NCBI GenBank assembly: GCA_024734555.1
Contig: JANPWX010000353.1
Coordinates: 89,121 to 153,120, forward strand
Direction of reading: 5' to 3'
Origin: Trochalopteron elliotii
Taxonomy: Eukaryota; Chordata; Aves; Passeriformes; Leiothrichidae
DNA length: 64,000 nt
Shown: positions 1-11,600 of the stretch, one piece after another
How positions within the stretch are numbered: position 1 is the first letter of the stretch
Layout of the letters: each line of letters starts with the position of its first letter
The notes under the pieces: model-generated
What the model was told of the DNA's origin: nothing
The model's database searches: none
The model's input: only the letters and a program-made list of their open reading frames with translations
Position numbers and translations under genes: made by a program

Positions 1-141
1 GAGGGAATGGGAGAGGGAGAGGGAGAGGGAGAGGGAGAGGGAGAGGGAGAGGGAGAGGGAGAGGGAGAGGGAGAGGGAGAGGGAGAGGGAGAGGGAGAGG
101 GAGAGGAGAGGAGAGGAGAGGAGAGGAGAGGAGAGGAGAGG
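1..141. repeat. Polypurine microsatellite: hexamer array passing into a pentamer array
   Basis: Positions 9-141 contain only G and A on the plus strand. The array begins as a GGGAGA hexamer, perfect for roughly 95 bp, and near 104 it changes to a GGAGA pentamer that runs to 141. The change of unit by loss of one G suggests replication slippage. The window edge cuts the array, so its full length is unknown. Long polypurine/polypyrimidine mirror tracts can form intramolecular triplex DNA; that property is known for the class and not shown here. Confidence 0.97.
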
Positions 142-3100
142 TCCTGCTGGGTTGCTCCCCAGCAAAGAGGATAAAGTGTGACCCAGAGGCAGCTTTGCAG
201 CTGCCCTCCAAGAAACAATCAGAGCTGGAATGTTCTTGTCAGGACTGGTAGAAGAGACAGCACCCACAAGGCCAGTCTTGGGAGGGTCAGATTGTGCCAC
301 AGGAAAAATCTTCCCATGGACAGTGCCACCCAGGGCACGTCACCCAAAGGACTCTCCAATCTCAAATATCTTTTATAAGGGTTATTCTTTCCTGCCTCAT
401 GATGGGAACTGAGGGTACTGACAATTAATCTCTTTCAGAAGCAGCTCTTTAATGCCCAGTTCTCAGGGCTTCTTTTACTTCCTAGACAAGGGTTAGGAAA
501 GAAAATGAGGCAAGAGTTTATAGAAATGGGTATGATAATTGGGGGAGGAGGGGAGTGCTGAAGTTTGTCATAATTTATGAATGCAGTAGGTTTAACTTCT
601 ATTAGTGTCAGGTTTTATTAACAGCCCTTTCACTCTCCTTGTGTTCCTTCTATTTTCCAGGAACAAGAACATGCTGTGTCTTCTCTGTGGCTCTTTTTTT
701 CACTAAAGGGCCTTCCTGGTTCCAAGGCAGAAATGTCATGAAGAGGTAGGTACAAGTGAAGAGATTATTCCTCACTGTTTCATTTGCTGACAAATGTAGA
801 ACAGAACACAGTTCTGTTCACAGTTACCAAGGACAGAAAACTGAATTGCCTGTAGGCATTCACTTCATTGTAAATTTATGGTATGACTGTAATATTTGCA
901 TTAATCCCATCAGCACAAAGCATACATAAATGCACTCAGAATTATTTTGTCTTGCTCATACAATTTACATTAAGATCCATACGCAGAATTGTATTTTCAC
1001 AGCAAGTTTTTACACATAATATTAAATTTTTTCTCCTTTTCTCCCATTAGTATGTTGCATATTTTTAAGTCTAGCTGGGCTCAGCGCCAGCAAGGAACTA
1101 CAAGGATCTATGGCAACTGCCACATTTGCACTTTTCATTTACAAATCAGTAACTAAACTCTCATTAAATATTCTTAACCAGCCTGTTCAACATATGCTTG
1201 CTTGGGTATTAGTACTCATAAGTTGAAACAAATTAGATCAATAGCTAAGTTTGCTTCCTAATAGCCAAAGATGTTTGAGAAATAATGGGTTTTGGAATGT
1301 AGAAGAGGCAATGCCTCCTTTCTGCTTCATTCTTTTAAAAATGAAGCATTCAGCTCTGCTCAGCAAAGTAAAAAAAGGTGGAAATTTGAATTCCCTCTCC
1401 ACATCTTACTTCTCTGGGGAGACTGGCATAGGAGGAGCTTTCAAATGAGGCCAGTAAACATCCACTAACTAATGGGGCTTACAAATTAGGTTTTGTTTTG
1501 AGATACATTTTCTTCTATTTTGTTCATATTCCTGCCTTTTAGACATCCATTAAATACAATACAATTTCTTTTTAATACTGAGAGTCCTGCTTGTGGAGAA
1601 GCATTTTCATCTTTGACTTCTAGTGCTGACACTAATTGCAGGAAGAGCCACTTAAGAAAAGAACGTGCAAAATCACAGATGTTAGCTCATGTTATACCCT
1701 TAAAAAGGTTGTTGCCACTGCTTAAATAGCTATTTCATGCACTTGCAAAGATTGCTAATGATGAGCTTTTAGTTAATTTCATTTTGTTATCAAAATCATG
1801 GTGAGAGTGCAAGTCATATTGTGATGGTTTCAGGTTTGTGCTACTTCATAAGAGTCAACAGCAGCTCATCCAAAATGGACCAGAGACCCCTCTGATGGTG
1901 AGAGCTTCTTTTCCACAGGCTGTTGGGAGCATATGGTGGTGCTCCCACCACTCCACCTGACTGGGTACTGGGGTTCTGCTCCTGCCCTCTCTCTGGTTGT
2001 GATGCTGAACTCACTTTGTCTTTGCCTTTGGTTCCAAATCTCTAAAATGGGATTCATATTTGTGTATTTTTGACGATATTCCACACAGACTTATTTTTGC
2101 ACTGGTAAAAACCAGTATTTCCACAAGTGGAGGCTGTTAGCAAGTAACAGCTTGGGCTTTTTGAGGAGTTTATGGTTTGTACTTGCATCTTTATCCCACT
2201 AAGGAAGGTTAAAATATGACAAACCCTCTCCATATTTGTGGAGCAAAATCCTTCAGGGAAAGAGCCTTTACATTTTGCTATGTAACCCAGGACCCTGACA
2301 AGTCTTTCATTCTTTCAGTAGTCTTGCCCCAGCCCACATCTTGGTTTTGACTTTCAAAGATAAGGAAATCCTTTTGCCTGGAGAGACCTGGACACATAAC
2401 TGTCTTAATTCAAAGCCAGAAGAATCAGTTGGGAAGCATGTGTTGGTAACAGATCCTACTGCAGGGAAATAGCTCTTTGTGTTAACTGGATGACAGTTGG
2501 GAAACATAACTGAAAATATAATATACAACAGCCTCTGATACCTAAAATGAAGGAGCAGCTAAATCCCTTCTTTTATGGAAAAAAAACAAACCCAGGCATG
2601 TTTGTTAAGTGTGAATTTTAAGGCACTGACATGCAAGTGCACATGAACCAGTGGGAGGCATTTGGCCCCTAGTAAGAGACTTCTCCAAATCACTGGAATT
2701 TAGAAAATCATTTTGATGCTTTTATTTTTGCTCCGGGCACAAACTGAACTGCAGGAAAGAGCAAATGCTTTCTTTTTGGCTCGGCATTGGAAGCAGGTTT
2801 TTCTGTCTGCTGCTCTGACCCAGGCTTGCCTGGCATGTTCAGTGTGTGACCTGCATACTGGGCTACACAAAACTGGATCAGCAGCTGAGCAGCTGGGCAG
2901 GAACAAAGCACCACACAGGAAAATGTTGAAAGCATGTTTGAGACCGCTCTAACTGCAGGAGGGGTTTGTTTGTTTTATCAGCACATTGGTGGTGAGAGGA
3001 AAGGAGAAAGAAAGCAAAGCTCCAGAGCAGCAATGCAGGCATTAACTGCCCTTCTCTGTGCTGAAAGAGATTACTTGCATTTTCTTCAGGTAAAAGGTAG

Positions 3101-3289
3101 ATTTCAACGTTTATTTTCCTTCTGTAGGTGATATACAACCAATTATCACCAAATAAACTGAAACAGATGAAGAATTAATTCTTATTTTTAGAATGGACAA
3201 GTTTGCTTGTTTAATAATTATGTATTAGTGGTTGGTTATTCTTTCCTTTTCTTTCCTTGTTATTTGTGGAATTTTTTCTCATTGAGTTG
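142..3289. other. Unannotated stretch, no gene recognised
   Basis: AT-rich sequence with only short overlapping reading frames (the longest are about 60-90 codons, often on both strands at once). None shows a recognisable domain. I see no RNA gene, tandem repeat or transposon end. Around 1866-2084 and 2700-2950 the sequence is less AT-rich and has short open frames on one or both strands, which is what chance open frames look like. Confidence 0.6.
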
Positions 3290-3604
3290 CTAAGAAGCAC
3301 CGATGGCTGGGTGCTTGACACTGATCCTTGGGGAAGGGAACTCTCTGCTGCTGTAGGAGCCCAATTCGCTCCTGTGTCTTCTGCTGTGGTGAGCCTCTGC
3401 TCCTGGGAGCAGCCGCTGAGCTGGGACCTGGTTATCGCCTGCCTCACTGAAAGAGGGGCCTGTCACCGTTTTCTCGGGTGTCTGGGGATCCTGAGCCTGC
3501 CCCTCTTTGCCCTGCTGGGAGCCGGGTCACTGTTGTCCCTGCACTGCTCCAAGTTTTTCTCTACTCTGTAACCCGCACCCCCTGCCTGCTGAGACCTCCC
3601 ACAT

Positions 3605-4003
3605 CTTCAGCCACGGCTCTGGAGTTCCTGATCCATCCCTTCAGCCACGGCTCTGGAGTTCCTGATTCATCTCACATCTTCAGCCACAGCTCCAGAGTTC
3701 CTGATCCATCCCTTCCATCCCTTCAGCCATGGCTCTGGAGTTCCTGATCTATCCCTTCCATCCCTTCAGCCACAGCTCTGGAGTTCCTGATCCATCCCTT
3801 CCATCCCTTCAGCCACAGCTCTGGAGTTCCTGATCCATCCCTTCCATCCCTTCAGCCATGGCTCTGGAGTTCCTGATCCATCCCTTCCATCCCTTCAGCC
3901 ACAGCTCTGGAGTTCCTGATCCATCCCTTCAGGCACAGCTCTGGAGTTCCTGATCCATCCCTTCAGCCACGGCTCTGGAGTTCCTGATCCATCCCTTCCA
4001 TCC
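3605..4003 (+). repeat. Minisatellite, ten units of 34 or 43 bp
   Basis: Ten consecutive units begin with CTTCAGCCA (or CTTCAGGCA) and contain GCTCTGGAGTTCCTGATCC. Unit starts are 3605, 3639, 3678, 3721, 3764, 3807, 3850, 3893, 3927 and 3961. Most are either 34 bp or 43 bp; the second is 39 bp with a variant end. The longer form differs by an extra nine bases, CTTCCATCC, a partial duplication of the unit's own end. The array sits in the presumed U3 of the flanking LTR, so variation in copy number would change promoter-region length. Confidence 0.95.
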
Positions 4004-4009
4004 CTCCCT

Positions 4010-4185
4010 GTCTGGGCCCAGCCGCCATTACCGGGCGCTCCCCGAGCCCGCCCCACAGCGCCCCCTGCAGCCGCGGGGGATCATCGCACCCGCCCTGCCC
4101 GCCGGGAGCCGCCAGCGCCCCTGCTGGCGGTGAGCGGAACTGCAGCCCAGGGGAAGCGCCGCGCTCAGGGACGCTGTTACTGGTG
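4010..4185. promoter_or_regulatory. CpG-dense block in LTR U3, possible promoter
   Basis: About 20 CpG dinucleotides occur in roughly 170 bp, in a window that is otherwise CpG-poor. The block lies just upstream of the R/U5 segment of the LTR, where a retroviral promoter would be. No clear TATA box is seen. Retained CpGs suggest either a young insertion or a germline-unmethylated segment. Promoter function is inferred from position and composition only. Confidence 0.45.
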
Positions 4186-4401
4186 CCGGGTTCTGTTTAT
4201 CATTAATGCTGCTGTTGTTGTTTTGTTTGTCTTCTTATACATACCAGTAAAGAACTGTTATTCCTATCCCCACATCCTTGCCTGAGAGCCCCTTAATATC
4301 AAAATTATAATAATTCAGAAGGAGTGGGTTTACATTCTCCATTCCAAGGGAGGTTCCTGCCTTCCCTAGCAGACACCTGCCTTTCAAACTAAGACATGTT
4401 T

Positions 4402-4417
4402 AAAAAAAAAAAAAAAA
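4402..4417. repeat. A16 homopolymer directly after the LTR end
   Basis: A run of 16 A residues begins five bases after the LTR terminus at 4396. It may be a pre-existing A-tract used as the insertion neighbourhood, or slippage. There is no sign that it is the tail of a retrocopy. Confidence 0.9.
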
Positions 4418-6890
4418 TTCTTCTCCTTTACAACTCTGTGGGGCCAAAGGAAATTTTGTCAAGGACCACTTCATTGTTTTAAGAAAGCCTTAAAAGCCTT
4501 GGGAAAGTATCTCTTTAAGCTCTATCTGCAGTACTTCAGTGACACTAAGCTGTTTTTCTCACCAAGACTAACAGAGCAGAAGTGGCTTTTATTCTGATGA
4601 CAGTTTGCATATTTTGTTTCTGCATTTTTCAATACTAGTTAAATCGTGTAAATAAATCTGTGATGCACTGTAAAAAAAAGTTCAAGGCCAACATGTTTTG
4701 GAAGAAATAACAAATTGGAGGGTTTTTGGTTTTTTTTTTCAGGAATAGTAGAATTTTCTTTATAAATGTGTTTAAATGTCAGTTGTTGACAAGCTCCAAT
4801 ACATGCTGGATGTTATTTATCTGAAAATCAGAGTAACAAAATTCAACAGTTGGCCTAAACCATTTTCATTATTTCCAGCTGGCAAAAATATTCTGTGATC
4901 TTCATCTAAGGTTCTTGCCTTGTTGATTTTATGGGTATTTATTACACAGTTGCAGACAACTCACAAAATTTGCAAGACTGTGTTTTAGGTAGTGATTCTG
5001 GATTATGAAATTTGTTGTTTGAGACATGAAAACTCATGTTGAGTGATTTATCTAAGCTGCTTTCCTATGTGCAGTTGGGCTGGAAATCTTGAGGACTGGA
5101 CTTTAAAGAACATTCAGGCTTTCCCTGTTTCTGACCAAGTCAGAAATATTTCTAAAAATGTTATGTTTTGTGATTAATGAAGGTTTAGGACAATGTGTTC
5201 CAAGCATAGTCAAGTACCTTGTACTTCCATGTCACTTATTTCCATTGTAAGTTTCCTTGTTTTTCCTGGATCTTTACAACTATTTTTATCATAGTGAAAA
5301 GTGTGCCTTTGTGATGGAAGGGAGGAGCAGCAAAACAGAGCTGTTTTCTGGGTCTTCTAAAGAAGTCAAAACACTTATTTCCAGCAATCTCTCATCATCA
5401 TCCATACTTAGAGGAGAATTATTATTGTGGGCACTTGTTGAGAACCAGGTGACCTCTCACTAATTAGTGCAACATTAATTACAAAGTCAAGTATTTTAAA
5501 GGTTTTTGTACTATTTCTGTGCAGTTGAATTATACAATAAAAAACTTACATGATTTAAGGAGGTTAAAAATAAAAAAAAAGGCAAGCAGTAATTAGTTAA
5601 TCTGTACCTTTCTTGTTGCAGTAGGTTTGATAAACCCCTGCTGACTGTTACGGCCATTCCAGTTGAGCTGCATGCAGAGAACTTCGGGGAAGTACCTGCA
5701 CCAAGCTCCTCTATATAACACTTTAGAAAAGCAGGCAGTTTGTCAGCTGCATTAGTATGTGCCTGCTAATGCTGCAAGAGAAAGTATCTCAAATGGAAAG
5801 TTTGGATTTCTGATGATAAAATAGTTTTGGTTTGGTTTTGCTTTGTGGCTGTTTTGTTTTGTTTTGTAGACTGGCACACTTGCTGGGAGGAATAATAGTG
5901 GAGGACACGTGTTTATTTAAACCTTGACAAAAGCCCCACTGCCATCGAGGAATGCAGTTTCATCTCCAGTGTATTTCTCAGAATTGCAGTGACACAATAC
6001 CAAATTGTGAATGGAAAGCTTCCAGGGAGAAGTCACATCAGAGTTACATGTATATAAATGCACCAGTAAATAACAGGGAGCTGTGGCAGCAGCTCTTGTA
6101 TGTGCGCAGCCCCATTATAGACAATGGTTGTTATTTATGCAAATGGTTGTGTTCCTTTCCTTGCTCACTCTCTAGAACAAACACTTTACAGATATTTATT
6201 CAGTGTTGAAAGAGATGAGGCAACCAGTAACTTTAAAGTGTACTTAAAGTAGCTAGAGAAAGCAAGAAGTTTGTATAGTTGTGTGTTCTGTACATACAAT
6301 ACCCAGCCCTACTCTGTGTTCTTAAAGTCTGAGACCTTGGTCTCCAGCTATTTGGAAAGTGAATCTGTGATCTGAATTCATTAATTTATCACCTTTGCCT
6401 CCATAAACTGACTGAGGGCTGTGACGTGTTGGACTGTGCTGATTTATTTCTGTTCCTTGAGCCCTCCTTCTCCCTTCTTGTGAGTCACTGTCAGTCTCTG
6501 GGCATGCTGATGGCTGACTCTGAGTTCATCCTGGAACCTCTCTGACCTCCCTGCTTGGATAAAGTATGACTTGAGCCTTTTGTTTTATCCTCTGTGTACT
6601 CTCGAACATGGCTCTACTCCCAGAAAGGAATATTTTACAAAAGCTCTTGGGATGTATTCCATGAGCCATTCTACTTCACAGCAGTCATGGACCCTCCTTC
6701 TCTTCTGTCATGGGGCATAGAAGTTCTTCACTTACATCAAATACTTACCAACCCGCAAGGAAAATCTACTCAGGTTTAAGCTAACTGTGAGAGCTGCTGG
6801 CTATTACATTTAAAATTGCCCACTTTCAGTGAGGTAGAAATGCTCAAAGTGGCATTCAGCCAGGACAAACACACAATGGGAATTCTTTTA
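4418..6890. other. Unannotated stretch, no gene recognised
   Basis: AT-rich sequence with small A- and T-runs (for example 4727-4739) and a degenerate TTTTG-rich patch at 5825-5868. Reading frames are at most about 85 codons and unrecognisable. No transposon ends, RNA genes or tandem arrays were seen. Confidence 0.6.
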
Positions 6891-6962
6891 TATCACACAG
6901 AATCACAAAGTTGGAAGAGACCTTCAAGATCATCAAGTCCTACCCATGGCCTAACACCTCAT

Positions 6963-7307
6963 CTAAACCATGGCACCAAGTGCCACATCCAGTCTTTCTT
7001 TAAGCACATCCAGGGATGGTGACTCCACCACCTCCCTGGGCAGACCATTCCAATACTTTATCACCCTTTCTCTAAAAACCTTTTTCCTAATATCCAACCC
7101 ATGTTTTCCTTGGTGCAGCTTAAGGCTGTGTCCTCTTACTCTGTCAGCTGCTGCCTGGAAAAAGAGACTGGCCCTCACTTGACTAAAACCACCCTTCAGG
7201 GAGTTGTGGAGAGTGAGAAGGTCACTCCTGAGTCTCCTTTTCTCCAGGCTACACACCCCCAGCCCCCTCAGCTGTTCCTCACAGGGTTTGTGCTCCCAGC
7301 CCCTCAC
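6963..7307 (-). pseudogene. CR1 ORF2 C-terminal fragment
   Basis: A 114-codon frame matches the conserved end of CR1 ORF2. It has LEKRRLRSDLLTLHNSLKGG near residue 20, then a region ending in WNGLPREVVESPSLDVLKER, and a stop shortly before the 3' UTR. It is separated from the RT fragment by the tandem expansion and by frameshifts. It has no separate start codon of its own in the parent protein, so it is not an independent gene. Confidence 0.93.
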
Positions 7308-7342
7308 CAGCCTCGTTGCCCCCTCTGGACGTGCTCAAGGGT

Positions 7343-7692
7343 CTCAATGTTCTTCCTATACTGAGGGGGCAGAGCTGGACACAGCACTCAATGTCCTTCC
7401 TAAACTGAGGGGACAGAACTGGACACAGCACTCAATGTCTTTCCTAAACTGAGGGGCCAGAGCTGGACACAGCACTCAATGTCTTTCCTAAACTGAGGGG
7501 CCAGAGCTGGACACAGCACTCAATGTCCATCCTAAACTGAGACATCCAGAACTGGACACAGCACTCAATGTCCTTCCTAAACTGAGGGTTAGAACTGGAC
7601 ACAGCACTCACTGTCCTTCCTAAACTGAGGGTTAGAACTGGACACAGCACTCACTGTCCTTCCCAAACTGAGGGACAGAACTGGACACAGCA
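7343..7692. repeat. Eight-unit 43-45 bp tandem array inside CR1 ORF2
   Basis: Eight units begin at 7343, 7387, 7431, 7475, 7519, 7564, 7607 and 7650, with lengths 44, 44, 44, 44, 45, 43, 43 and 43. Each reads CTCA(A/C)TGTccttcctaaa then CTGAGgg...GAaCTGGACACAGCA. On the minus strand the unit is the CR1 ORF2 stretch coding for the LECCVQF motif and its following residues, present once in a normal CR1. Unit lengths are mostly not multiples of three, so the array cannot be read in one frame. It is an expansion that arose in a dead copy. Confidence 0.97.
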
Positions 7693-7934
7693 CTCCAGGT
7701 GTGGCCTCACTAGTGCCCAGTACAGGGTCAGAATGACCACCCTGCTCCTGCTGGCCACACCATTCCTGATCCAGGCCAGGTGCCCTTGGCCTTCTTGGCC
7801 ACCAGAGCACACTGCTGGCTTATGTTCATGGCTGTCACCAGTACCCCCAGGGCCCTTTCTGCCTGGGCACTGTCCAGCCACACCGGCCCCAGCCTATAAC
7901 ATTGCAGGAGGTTCTTGTGGCCAAAATGCAGGAC

Positions 7935-8483
7935 TCAGCACTTGGACTTATTAAACTTTATCTTACAGGATTCCACCCATCCATCCAACCATTCCAGGTC
8001 TCTCTGCAGAGCCATTCTCCCTTCCAACAGATCAACACACACTCCCAGCTTAGTGTCATCTGCAAATTTACTAATGAAAGACTCCATACCCTCATCCATG
8101 TTGTCAATGAAAATATTGAACAGAGCTGACCCCAGCACAGACCCCTGAGGGACACCACTGCTGACTGGCTGCCAGATGGATGCAGCACCATTCCCCACCA
8201 CTCTCTGGGCCAGGCCATGCAGCCAGGTCTTAACCCAGCAAAGAGTGCTCCTGTCCAAGCCGTGGGCTGCCAGCTTTTCCAGGAGTGTGCTGAGGGAGAC
8301 ACTGTCAAAGGCCTTGCTGAAGTCCAAACAGACAACATCCACAGCCTTCCCTGCATCCACCAGGCAGATCACCTGGTCATAAAAGGAGACCAGGTTGGTC
8401 AAACATGACCTACCCCTCCTAAACCCGTGCTGGCTGGGTCTGATATCCTGGCCATCCTGTAGGTGCTGAGTGATAACACTCAA
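7935..8483 (-). pseudogene. CR1 ORF2 reverse-transcriptase fragment
   Basis: An open frame of about 182 codons carries ordered RT motifs. [13 protein letters not shown] comes first, then [12 protein letters not shown] (first catalytic Asp region), then GVPQGSVLG, then FADDTKLG, the catalytic Asp-Asp box in its CR1 form. The ORF2 protein would reverse transcribe its own RNA at nicked target DNA. Here the endonuclease domain and the N-terminal RT are absent, and downstream sequence continues only through frameshifts. The ATG at the start of this frame is not a genuine start: homologous CR1 sequence continues upstream to about 8644 in other frames. It is a pseudogene fragment inside the truncated element. 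Confidence 0.95.
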
Positions 8484-8644
8484 TATAAACTGCTCTGTGA
8501 CCTTACAGGTGCTGAGGTCAGGCTAACTGGCCTATAATTACCAGGATCCCCCTTCCCACCCTTTTTGTGAATGGGTGTCACATTGGCCAGCTTCCAGTCA
8601 TCTGGAACCTCACCAGTGAGCCAGGACTGTTGGTAAATGATGGA

Positions 8645-11600
8645 GATTTACTAGAAATCTAGGGGGGAAAAAACCCCCTCTTGCCTGATTTGCAACTTAA
8701 GTGATACTGGCAGTATCCTGATCAGTGTTAACATTCTTTATGGAAAGGGATGTATTTGGGCTGTATTTGTTCCTATGAATAAACAGAAAAAGAAAGTTGG
8801 CACCCATTCTTTCAATTTGCAATCCCAAGTTTAGTAATAACTTGGAAAAGTGAGAGAATATATTTTTTAACAATTTAGCTTCTGCTAGAATTTATGAATT
8901 CATTCAGTAGAACTAATTCTGTTCAGTGTGGAAGCTCAGGGTATAACAGAGAATTAAGGAATAAGCAAGCTGAATGTTTCTCCTTGAATGAAAATAGGGT
9001 AAGATAATCTTTCTGACTAATCTAAGCTGAATATTGAGCTCAATGAAAAAGCGTGTGTGACCCCAAAAATTCCAGAGAGAATCACAGGACAGTTTGACTT
9101 CTGCTCTATTCTCTGAAGGCCCAGCTGGCTGTGAACCAACCTCAGGGCCAGGAAAAACTGGAGAGGAGGCTACTCCTAAATGGTGTTCTGAATTCTTTTT
9201 TACGAAGTTGTCCTGTGGGTGTTGGAATCATCGTGGGATTTTTATGTCATTTATAATGACATGTAAGAGGGGTTCCAGCCAGTTGCAGCATGGAATGTGC
9301 CTCCTTGCTGCCCTTGGAGTTGTGGGTGACCTTTGTCCTTTCCCTGTTCTTATTGTAACCTCAAAAATCTTACAAGTAGCTGGTGGAGCAGTGCATATTT
9401 TGGTATATCTGCTCTGGTTGGTTTGGACAATTAAAATCTTTCTGACAAACCCCAAGAGAACACAGCACAGTGCACTCTCTTTTTGGCAGCCTCAAGGCTG
9501 GCAACACAGAAAGACAAATAGAGGTTTTCATATTTTATCTTAGTAATTACATGCTTCAGAGGCCACAGGACCATATTTAATGGCTTTAAGTACACTGTGG
9601 AAATAAGGAAGAGGAATGTGGTGTTGGAAGAATTCCTAAATTGAAAAAGCTTTAGCCCACCTTTTAGCCCATGTATCTGCAATCTTACATTACCATGTGC
9701 TACAAGAAGGAAGAGCATGTTCAAACTGATGTTTTTCAGCTTCTCACAAAATTGTTCCTGCAGTTCTGAGATAGTCCTTCTGTTTACATACCAAAATCAA
9801 GTTTATCTATTGTGGCAAAAGTAGTAAAATATGAAGCTAAACTAATAATATGTATAATGGTAACCCACATATGTTCAGCTGCCACTGTGAATGAATATTT
9901 CCTCATTCTCCAGTCCATCAAATATTTGGGGCAACAGATGTTTTCCGTTCTTGATAATTTCTCATAAGTAAGAGCTTTGGTCACTTTATTTAAGGAAGAT
10001 GTGGGATGATGTGTACAGTCTTATGCATGCAAGAGAATTGTGTTTAGTTGGTAAAGAGATTTCAAAATTGTTTTACTCAAATTAATGCAACAATATCTTA
10101 CTGCAGGCAAAGATGCTTAGTTTACAAGATCTGTGGTTTTGCTTAGCTGATTTCAGATGTATTGTTTAAAGAGCAGTCATGCAGAAGGAATTGTAACTGT
10201 ACAGGTTTCTAAACAGACTGAATTCAGTTGCTTTCATGTGCATTACAGATTTGACACTTTTTGTTACTAGAGTGCATTTACTACCTTTTGAAAGAAACAA
10301 TTAAATCACTTTAACCAGGAAGGGAGGTAAGTAGCTGGCAATTTGTATACTGAAAACTGCAGTTTGTACCTGAGAAAAATGCACAAGAATATGATGGTAT
10401 ATCTTGTGCTGGGATTAATCTCTTTTAATTCAGCCTCTCAGAATTGAAACCTGGAAGGCATAAGGTACTGTTAGAATGAGATGTGATTATAATCTCTAAT
10501 ACTGAGCTGACTGATTCAGTAACAGCTTGAGGTACTCTTTTTGCCCTGAAAACTGGATATAAGAGCTTATTTTGTAATAAAACCTGAAACTAGAAAATGC
10601 TTGTGTGTTTTGTGCTTCATTAACCTCTATAGCCTGTGGTAATTTTGGAAAATATCTCAAAATAGGTTTCTAGTTTAGATGAATTTCATTAAAGCTCATT
10701 CTTGGTGGTTTACCAATGGGGATATATAGTTTTCTCTAATGATCAGCATCAGGGTTCTGTAGATTCATAACCTGGGCTGGGATTTTGTCTAGAGCTGCTT
10801 ACAGTAAGTCATTTACATAGTAAAGATAGTCACAATTTTATTCTGCTGCCAGTCATTTCCAGCAAGTGGCAGCTTTTAACGTGGGCCTTGTTACCTTCGT
10901 GACAACTGTATTATCCTTTAGGGAAGGTCTGGAACCTTTTAAGCCCCTAGTATGTGAATGTGCTTGGGAGGTGAGGGTTGTGCTACTTTGCTGTTTTGTG
11001 CAAGATAAAGCAGCACAGGACATTCCTGTAGATAAGCACTTCACTCTGAGAGACCTGATATGGCAAGGAGTTAGACAGCATCTCCCTGCAAGCTTATTTC
11101 AATTTACTGGAATACTGGGAACAACCACCAAATGTTAGCAGTGCTAAAAATACAAGATTTGCCAAATTACAATCTAACCGGAGTTTGGCTGCTTCCCACA
11201 TTTCCCTGTCCTCCCTCACAACTGCAATTACAACTCCCCCCTCTTTTGTTGGCATTCTCCTCACTCCTGTTCACCTCTTTTCACTTCATTAGTGGGCTGC
11301 TGTATTTTTTTGTTACCGAGCTGCTGGCCTATGACTACATCCCCTTTTCTTTAGCTTACTCTTAACCATTGCCATGGATACAAACTTAGTTGAATTAAAT
11401 ACTGACAACATGTTCACAAAGAATAATGACCCAGTGATGTAAGAGACAAAGCATATTAGAAGTCAAAGTGATTGTCCTAATAGGTTTTATTGAATACCAA
11501 GCAGGGTATTGGAAGGGATGCCTTTCTAGTAGGTCTGCAGAGTTGTCTTGCCATGCCCAAGTTTCTCTTAACAAACTGCTGTGCTCAGCACCTTCATCTG

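Larger units (their letters stand above)
3290..4396 (+). mobile_element. Endogenous-retrovirus LTR, probably solo, with tandem repeats and CpG-rich U3
   Basis: The 3' end is well supported. Positions 4246-4396 match the R/U5 end of the minus-strand LTR at 22666-23482, including the poly(A)-signal region (AGTAAA at 4246-4251 here, AATAAA in the other copy), the stretch reading TTGCCTGAGAG, and the terminus CTAAGACA. That terminus is the inverted complement of TGTCTTAG, which opens the other copy. Upstream is a U3-like region holding a minisatellite (3605-4003) and a CpG-dense block (4010-4185). The 5' edge is uncertain: composition becomes GC- and CpG-rich near 3290, but I cannot find a clean TG start or a matching target-site duplication. 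There is no internal retroviral coding sequence, so this is read as a solo LTR. R/U5 identity is seen; the assignment of everything back to 3290 is inferred. Confidence 0.65.
6891..8644 (-). mobile_element. CR1 non-LTR retrotransposon, 5'-truncated, minus strand
   Basis: CR1 is the dominant LINE of birds. Read on the minus strand, this copy starts inside ORF2 (reverse transcriptase, near 8644). It continues through the RT catalytic region (8483-7935) and the ORF2 C-terminus (7307-6963), and ends in the typical 3' UTR and octamer-like tail (TGATTCTGTG type, 6891-6910). A full CR1 is about 4.5 kb, so most of the 5' part is missing, as usual for target-primed insertion. No target duplication is expected for CR1. 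The reading frame is broken by frameshifts and by an internal tandem expansion at 7343-7692, so the copy is dead. Confidence 0.96.

Noticed and set aside
3257..3747. Plus-strand frames of 104 and 89 codons
   Set aside because: The frames cover the GC-rich start of the LTR and the minisatellite; the repeated Ser/His/Pro residues come from the tandem units.
7444..7881. Overlapping minus-strand frames of about 70 codons with repeated ECCVQF-like segments
   Set aside because: They are the CR1 tandem array read in shifting frames, not a repeat protein.
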